A stretch of DNA of 64,000 bases from Pseudomonas sp. ABC1 (GTDB lineage Bacteria; Pseudomonadota; Gammaproteobacteria; Pseudomonadales; Pseudomonadaceae), in contig NZ_CP058349.1 of the NCBI RefSeq assembly GCF_013395055.1, positions 1 to 64,000 on the forward strand, read 5' to 3'. Below the pieces are notes generated by a model that saw only the letters and a list, made by a program, of their open reading frames with translations, had not been told where the DNA came from and did no database searches. Of this stretch, positions 60,538-64,000 are shown piece after piece; positions within the stretch are counted from its first letter, which is position 1; every line of letters begins with the position of its first letter. A program made the position numbers and the translations under genes.

Positions 60538-61854
60538 ATGAACGCAGTGGTGGCGGCGGTCGGTATCATGCTGGTGCTTTCCTTGTGCCGTGTGCATGTG
60601 GTGATCGCCCTGATCGTAGGGGCACTCAGTGGAGGCCTGCTCGGCGGGCTCGGCGTCGAAGCGACGCTGGCGGCTTTCAACAAGGGCCTGGGCGGCGGTG
60701 CGACGGTGGCGCTGTCCTATGCGCTGCTGGGGGCTTTTGCTGTCGCCATCTCCAAGTCGGGCCTGGCCCATGTGCTGGCCGACAAGGCTCTGGCGATGGT
60801 CGGCCGGCAGGAGGCGCATGGTGGTGGGGCGCTGAAGTGGATGATGATCGGGCTGCTGCTGGCCGTGGCGATTTCTTCGCAGAACATCCTGCCGATCCAT
60901 ATCGCCTTCATTCCCTTGCTGGTGCCGCCGTTGCTCTTCGTGCTGAGCAAGTTGCAGATCGACAGGCGCCTGATCGCCTGTGTGCTGACCTTCGGGCTGA
61001 TCACGCCTTATATGTTCCTGCCGGTGGGCTTCGGCAACATCTTCCTCAATGAAATCCTGATGGCGAACATCACCCGCAGCGGTGTCGATGTCACCGGCGT
61101 CAATGTCACCGAGGCGATGCTGATCCCGGCGCTGGGCATGACGGCTGGCCTGTTGATTGCCTTCATCAGTTATCGCAAACCACGCGTCTATGCGCTGGAT
61201 CGGCTGGAGAGTGCAACCTCGCAAAAAGTGGCCTATAGCCCGCTCACTCTATCGGTTGCTTTGCTGGCCATCGCTTCTGCCTTTATCGTCCAGCTCTGGC
61301 TGGACTCGATGATCATCGGCGCGTTGGTCGGTTTTGTGCTCTTTTCCGTATCGGGTGTGGTGCGCTGGCGGGAGACGGACGATCTGTTCACCGAGGGCAT
61401 GAAGATGATGGCCATGATCGGCTTCATCATGATTGCAGCATCGGGATTCGCAGAAGTCATTCGTGAAACGGGGCACGTCAAGACCCTGGTGGATACTTCG
61501 GTTGGCTGGATCGGCAATAGCAAGGCCATTGGTGCACTGCTGATGCTGTTGGTGGGGCTGTTGGTGACCATGGGCATCGGCTCGTCCTTTTCCACTGTGC
61601 CGATCATCGCAGCGATTTTCGTGCCGCTGAGTGTCGAGCTCGGTTTCAGCACCCTGGCAATCATCAGCCTGGTAGGTGCTGCTGGCGCGATTGGCGATGC
61701 AGGCTCACCCGCTTCCGACTCAACCCTTGGCCCAACCTCGGGCCTGAACGTGGACGGCCAGCACAGCCATATCTGGGACACGGTGGTGCCGACCTTCCTG
61801 CACTACAACCTGCCGTTGCTGGTATTCGGCTGGATAGCGGCGATGGTCCTGTAA
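60538..61854 (+). CDS. YuiF-like amino acid/cation permease (Na+/H+ antiporter-like)
   Basis: This 438-residue inner-membrane protein has about twelve helices. It matches the YuiF family (Na+/H+ antiporter N-terminal region plus the GIGSSFSTVPIIAAIFVPL and GAIGDAGSPASDSTLGPTSG blocks). Some members import histidine; others are annotated as sodium/proton antiporters. The substrate here is not decided. The start is ATG 60538 after GGTAGG. It is divergent from the MCP gene with 259 bases between. Confidence 0.85.
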   Translation: MNAVVAAVGIMLVLSLCRVHVVIALIVGALSGGLLGGLGVEATLAAFNKGLGGGATVALSYALLGAFAVAISKSGLAHVLADKALAMVGRQEAHGGGALKWMMIGLLLAVAISSQNILPIHIAFIPLLVPPLLFVLSKLQIDRRLIACVLTFGLITPYMFLPVGFGNIFLNEILMANITRSGVDVTGVNVTEAMLIPALGMTAGLLIAFISYRKPRVYALDRLESATSQKVAYSPLTLSVALLAIASAFIVQLWLDSMIIGALVGFVLFSVSGVVRWRETDDLFTEGMKMMAMIGFIMIAASGFAEVIRETGHVKTLVDTSVGWIGNSKAIGALLMLLVGLLVTMGIGSSFSTVPIIAAIFVPLSVELGFSTLAIISLVGAAGAIGDAGSPASDSTLGPTSGLNVDGQHSHIWDTVVPTFLHYNLPLLVFGWIAAMVL

Positions 61855-61871
61855 GAGCCATCGCAGGGCTT

Positions 61872-61926
61872 GGCACCTGTGCAAGAAGCCGGTGCGCATG
61901 GCGCACCCTACGGCAGCGTTGGCTCG
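61872..61926. repeat. Second copy of a dispersed repeat
   Basis: The segment with AGAAGCCGGTGCGCATGGC and CGCACCCTACGG matches the right half of the inverted repeat at 35018-35075, and its tail GCGTTGGCTCG is the reverse of the flank there. It lies between the convergent permease and photolyase genes. Confidence 0.65.
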
Positions 61927-61943
61927 GAAGGTCGTGGCCGGTT

Positions 61944-63356
61944 TTAAGGCAAGTCGCGGAAAGCCGCCAGTGCCCGTTCGCGGCTGGCGGCAAGGTCGAG
62001 GATCGGTGCCGGGTAGTCGACAGAGCAGAACAGATCGCCGACGGGCGGCGAGTGGATCGCCTTGTCGCTCAGGCTGGTGAGTTCCGGCAGCCAATGGCGG
62101 ATAAAGCGCCCCTTGGGATCGAAGCGTTGCGACTGTGAGATCGGGTTGAACAGGCGGAAGTAGGGCACGGCATCCGTTCCGGTGGACGCCGACCATTGCC
62201 AGCCGCCGTTGTTGGCGGCCAGGTCGCCGTCGATCAGGTGGCGCATGAAGAAGCGCTCGCCTTCGCGCCAGTCGATCAGCAGGTTCTTGCTGAGGAACAT
62301 TGCCACTACCATGCGCAGACGGTTGTGCATCCAGCCGGTGGCGTGCAACTGGCGCATGGCGGCATCGATGATTGGCAGGCCGGTTCGACCTTCTTGCCAG
62401 GCTTGCAGGTCCTGCGGCGCGTTGCGCCAGGGCAGTGCCTCGGTTTGCGGGCGAAAGGCCCGATGGCGCGAGACACGCGGGTAGCCGACCAGGATGTGCT
62501 TGTAGAACTCGCGCCAGAGCAACTCGTTGATCCAGGTGATGGCGCCATCGTTGCCGGTGTCGAACTCGCCCTGGTTGCAGCTCAGTGCCGCATGCAGGCA
62601 CTGGCGTGGCGAGAGTACGCCGGCCGCCAGGTAGGGTGAGAGCAGGCTGGTGCCCGGGGCGGAGGGGATGTCGCGCTGCTCCGCATAATCCTGCATATGT
62701 TCGTCGGTAAAGCTGGCCAGTGCGGCAAGAGCTGCCTCTTCCCCTGCGGGCCAGTGGGCGCGGAGGCTGGCATCCGGCGCTTGCCAGCCGTCCAGCTGAG
62801 CTGGGACTTTATCGCTGGCGATGGGCAAGGGCGCCTGCGCCTGTGGTCGACCGCGAGGCTGCGGTGGCGCTGCGCGCAAGTGTTGCAGGCAGAGGTTGCG
62901 AAACTGGCTGTAGACCTTGAAGTAGTCGCCGGCGCGGGTCAGCAGGCTACCAGGCTGGAAGAGCAACTGGTCCAGGTGCCGATGCAGTGTGACGCCTTCC
63001 ATCATCAGTCGGGTGGCGACCTGCTGGTCGCGCCGTTGTTCGTTGATGCCGTACTCGTCGTTGAGGTGTACGGCATCGATGTGCAGCTCATGGCACAGGC
63101 GCCCGAGCAGGTCAGGCACCCCGGACCAGTCATCGCAGTGGCGGACCAGCAAAGGCACGTTCAACTGTTGCAGATCGGTACGAAGCTGTTCGAGGTTGCG
63201 CAGCCAGAAGTCGACCTTGCACGGGGCGTCGTCGTGCAGTTGCCATTGTCGGGGCGTCAGGACGAACAGGGCGACGGTCGGCCCGTTGCGCATGGCGGCA
63301 TGCAGGGCCGTGTTGTCTGCTACTCGCAGGTCGGTACGTAACCAGATCAGTTGCAT
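61944..63356 (-). CDS. phrB: Deoxyribodipyrimidine photo-lyase (CPD photolyase)
   Basis: PhrB repairs UV-made cyclobutane pyrimidine dimers using light, with FAD and an antenna pigment. The 470-residue protein has the N-terminal photolyase fold (QLIWLRTDLRVADNTAL) and the C-terminal FAD-binding block with ELLWREFYKHIL, TGWMHNRLRMVVAMFLSK and NGGWQWSASTGTDAVPYFR. The start at 63356 overlaps the end of the DUF1722 gene by ten bases. This matches the ybgA-phrB order of E. coli. Confidence 0.95.
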   Translation of the reverse strand: MQLIWLRTDLRVADNTALHAAMRNGPTVALFVLTPRQWQLHDDAPCKVDFWLRNLEQLRTDLQQLNVPLLVRHCDDWSGVPDLLGRLCHELHIDAVHLNDEYGINEQRRDQQVATRLMMEGVTLHRHLDQLLFQPGSLLTRAGDYFKVYSQFRNLCLQHLRAAPPQPRGRPQAQAPLPIASDKVPAQLDGWQAPDASLRAHWPAGEEAALAALASFTDEHMQDYAEQRDIPSAPGTSLLSPYLAAGVLSPRQCLHAALSCNQGEFDTGNDGAITWINELLWREFYKHILVGYPRVSRHRAFRPQTEALPWRNAPQDLQAWQEGRTGLPIIDAAMRQLHATGWMHNRLRMVVAMFLSKNLLIDWREGERFFMRHLIDGDLAANNGGWQWSASTGTDAVPYFRLFNPISQSQRFDPKGRFIRHWLPELTSLSDKAIHSPPVGDLFCSVDYPAPILDLAASRERALAAFRDLP

Positions 63357-64000
63357 GAAAATGAGTCCCAGCCCGTCACGTCGACGAGTTCTGATGGATA
63401 AGGGTCAAGGTAGGTCTGTCGCTGGATATAAGGATCGGGGTAGCGCCGGAAGTACTGGCGCAGCAGTTCCAGGGGGGCGGCCAGTGGCAGCTTGCGCGAA
63501 CGGTAGTCCTCCAGCAGGGCTTGCCAGTTCCGTTGTTCTTCTTCATTCAAGCGCTGCTTCAGGTAGCCCGCGACATGCAGCAAGGCGTTCAACTGTCGGC
63601 CATGTTCGGCGGCCTTGCCCAGGCTGGCCATGAGCCCTTGCACATAGAGGCTGGCCCTTCGTTCGAGAGGGTGCTCGGCAGGGCGCCCGAGCAATTGGCC
63701 GAGGGATTTGTAGCCTTGCGGATCGTAAGCGAGCACCAGGTACTTGTAGCGTGCATGGAAGGCGGTCAAGGCGTGTTCGCCGAGGCCTTCGGTGAGCATG
63801 TTCTGCCAGTCGGCGAGGGCGAAGGCGCGGGTGAAGAAACTGTCGCGGCAGGCCGATTGCTCCAGTTGTCCAGCGGCGACCTGTGGGTACAAGGTGTTGG
63901 CTCGCACATCCGCTGTCGGCGCATGGCTGCGTATATGTCCGCACAGGCCTGTAATGCTGTCGGTGTCCTTGGCGGGCAAGGCTTGCAGGTGAAAATGACG
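63347..64000 (-). CDS. DUF1722 (YbgA-like) protein, 5' end outside window
   Basis: At least 217 residues are visible. The reading frame is open to base 64000, so the N-terminus lies beyond the window. The visible part has the YbgA features CRDSFFTRAFALADW, FHARYKYLVLAYDPQGYKSLGQLLG and HVAGYLKQRLNEEEQRNW, and ends QTYLDPYPSELVDVTGWD. Many pseudomonads fuse this domain to an upstream DUF523 domain, which could lie outside. The function is unknown but is linked by gene order to phrB. The family has been proposed to act in DNA-damage or thiouracil-related reactions. Confidence 0.82.
   Translation of the reverse strand, partial: RHFHLQALPAKDTDSITGLCGHIRSHAPTADVRANTLYPQVAAGQLEQSACRDSFFTRAFALADWQNMLTEGLGEHALTAFHARYKYLVLAYDPQGYKSLGQLLGRPAEHPLERRASLYVQGLMASLGKAAEHGRQLNALLHVAGYLKQRLNEEEQRNWQALLEDYRSRKLPLAAPLELLRQYFRRYPDPYIQRQTYLDPYPSELVDVTGWDSFSCN

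Overview
ORGANISM. The window looks like chromosome of a Pseudomonas or close relative. It is GC-rich (mostly low to mid 60s percent by eye). It carries a tandem olsB-olsA ornithine-lipid pair, cti beside nfuA, a prc tail-specific protease next to an EAL-CBS-GGDEF protein, a ybgA-like gene with phrB, and many c-di-GMP and sensor-kinase genes. No tRNA, rRNA, CRISPR array or prophage was seen. LAYOUT. 1-4 kb: an AMP-ligase (cut by the window edge) and an SDR reductase, divergent from a TetR regulator, then a nitroreductase. 4.4-8.4 kb: an MHYT hybrid kinase overlapping an HD-GYP response regulator. 8.4-10.7 kb: LysR/pirin pair and a small membrane protein. 11.2-15.2 kb: an AT-richer island of four co-directional genes, selD, a TauE/SafE permease, an IscS-like class V aminotransferase and a PpaC-like DHH phosphoesterase. 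15.3-18.1 kb: HxlR/qorB pair and fumC. 18.4-25.8 kb: a 7TM-DISM hybrid kinase convergent with an operon of solute-binding protein, hybrid kinase and REC-GGDEF diguanylate cyclase. 26.2-32.7 kb: an AraC-regulated TonB receptor, FptX-like MFS and methyltransferase operon. 32.7-49.9 kb: mostly housekeeping genes (olsA/olsB, yceI, clsB, pfpI-type, metE, queH, cysteine hydrolase with GlxA regulator, class I fumarase, a small HTH/unknown/Sel1 operon, EAL-CBS-GGDEF, prc, quinone reductase). 50.0-51.3 kb: an intact IS4-family element inside a REP palindrome. 51.5-64 kb: M18 aminopeptidase, cti, nfuA, REC-CheC plus PAS-GGDEF pair, a small unknown gene, an MCP, a YuiF-like permease, phrB and a DUF1722 gene that runs off the edge. 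HOW THE GENES WORK TOGETHER. Two themes stand out. First, c-di-GMP signalling is dense: three GGDEF proteins, one HD-GYP, one EAL, three hybrid kinases and a CheC-type response regulator. Several sit in translationally coupled sensor-to-output operons. Second, the selD island looks like a complete but unassigned selenium unit. It has a candidate transporter, a Se/S-mobilising PLP enzyme, selenophosphate synthetase and a phosphohydrolase with an altered metal site. None of the known selenophosphate users (SelA, SelU/MnmH, SenA/SenB, molybdenum hydroxylase factors) is beside it. It is the best candidate here for an undescribed system. LIMITS. All calls come from reading translated sequence and recalled family motifs. 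No database search was run.
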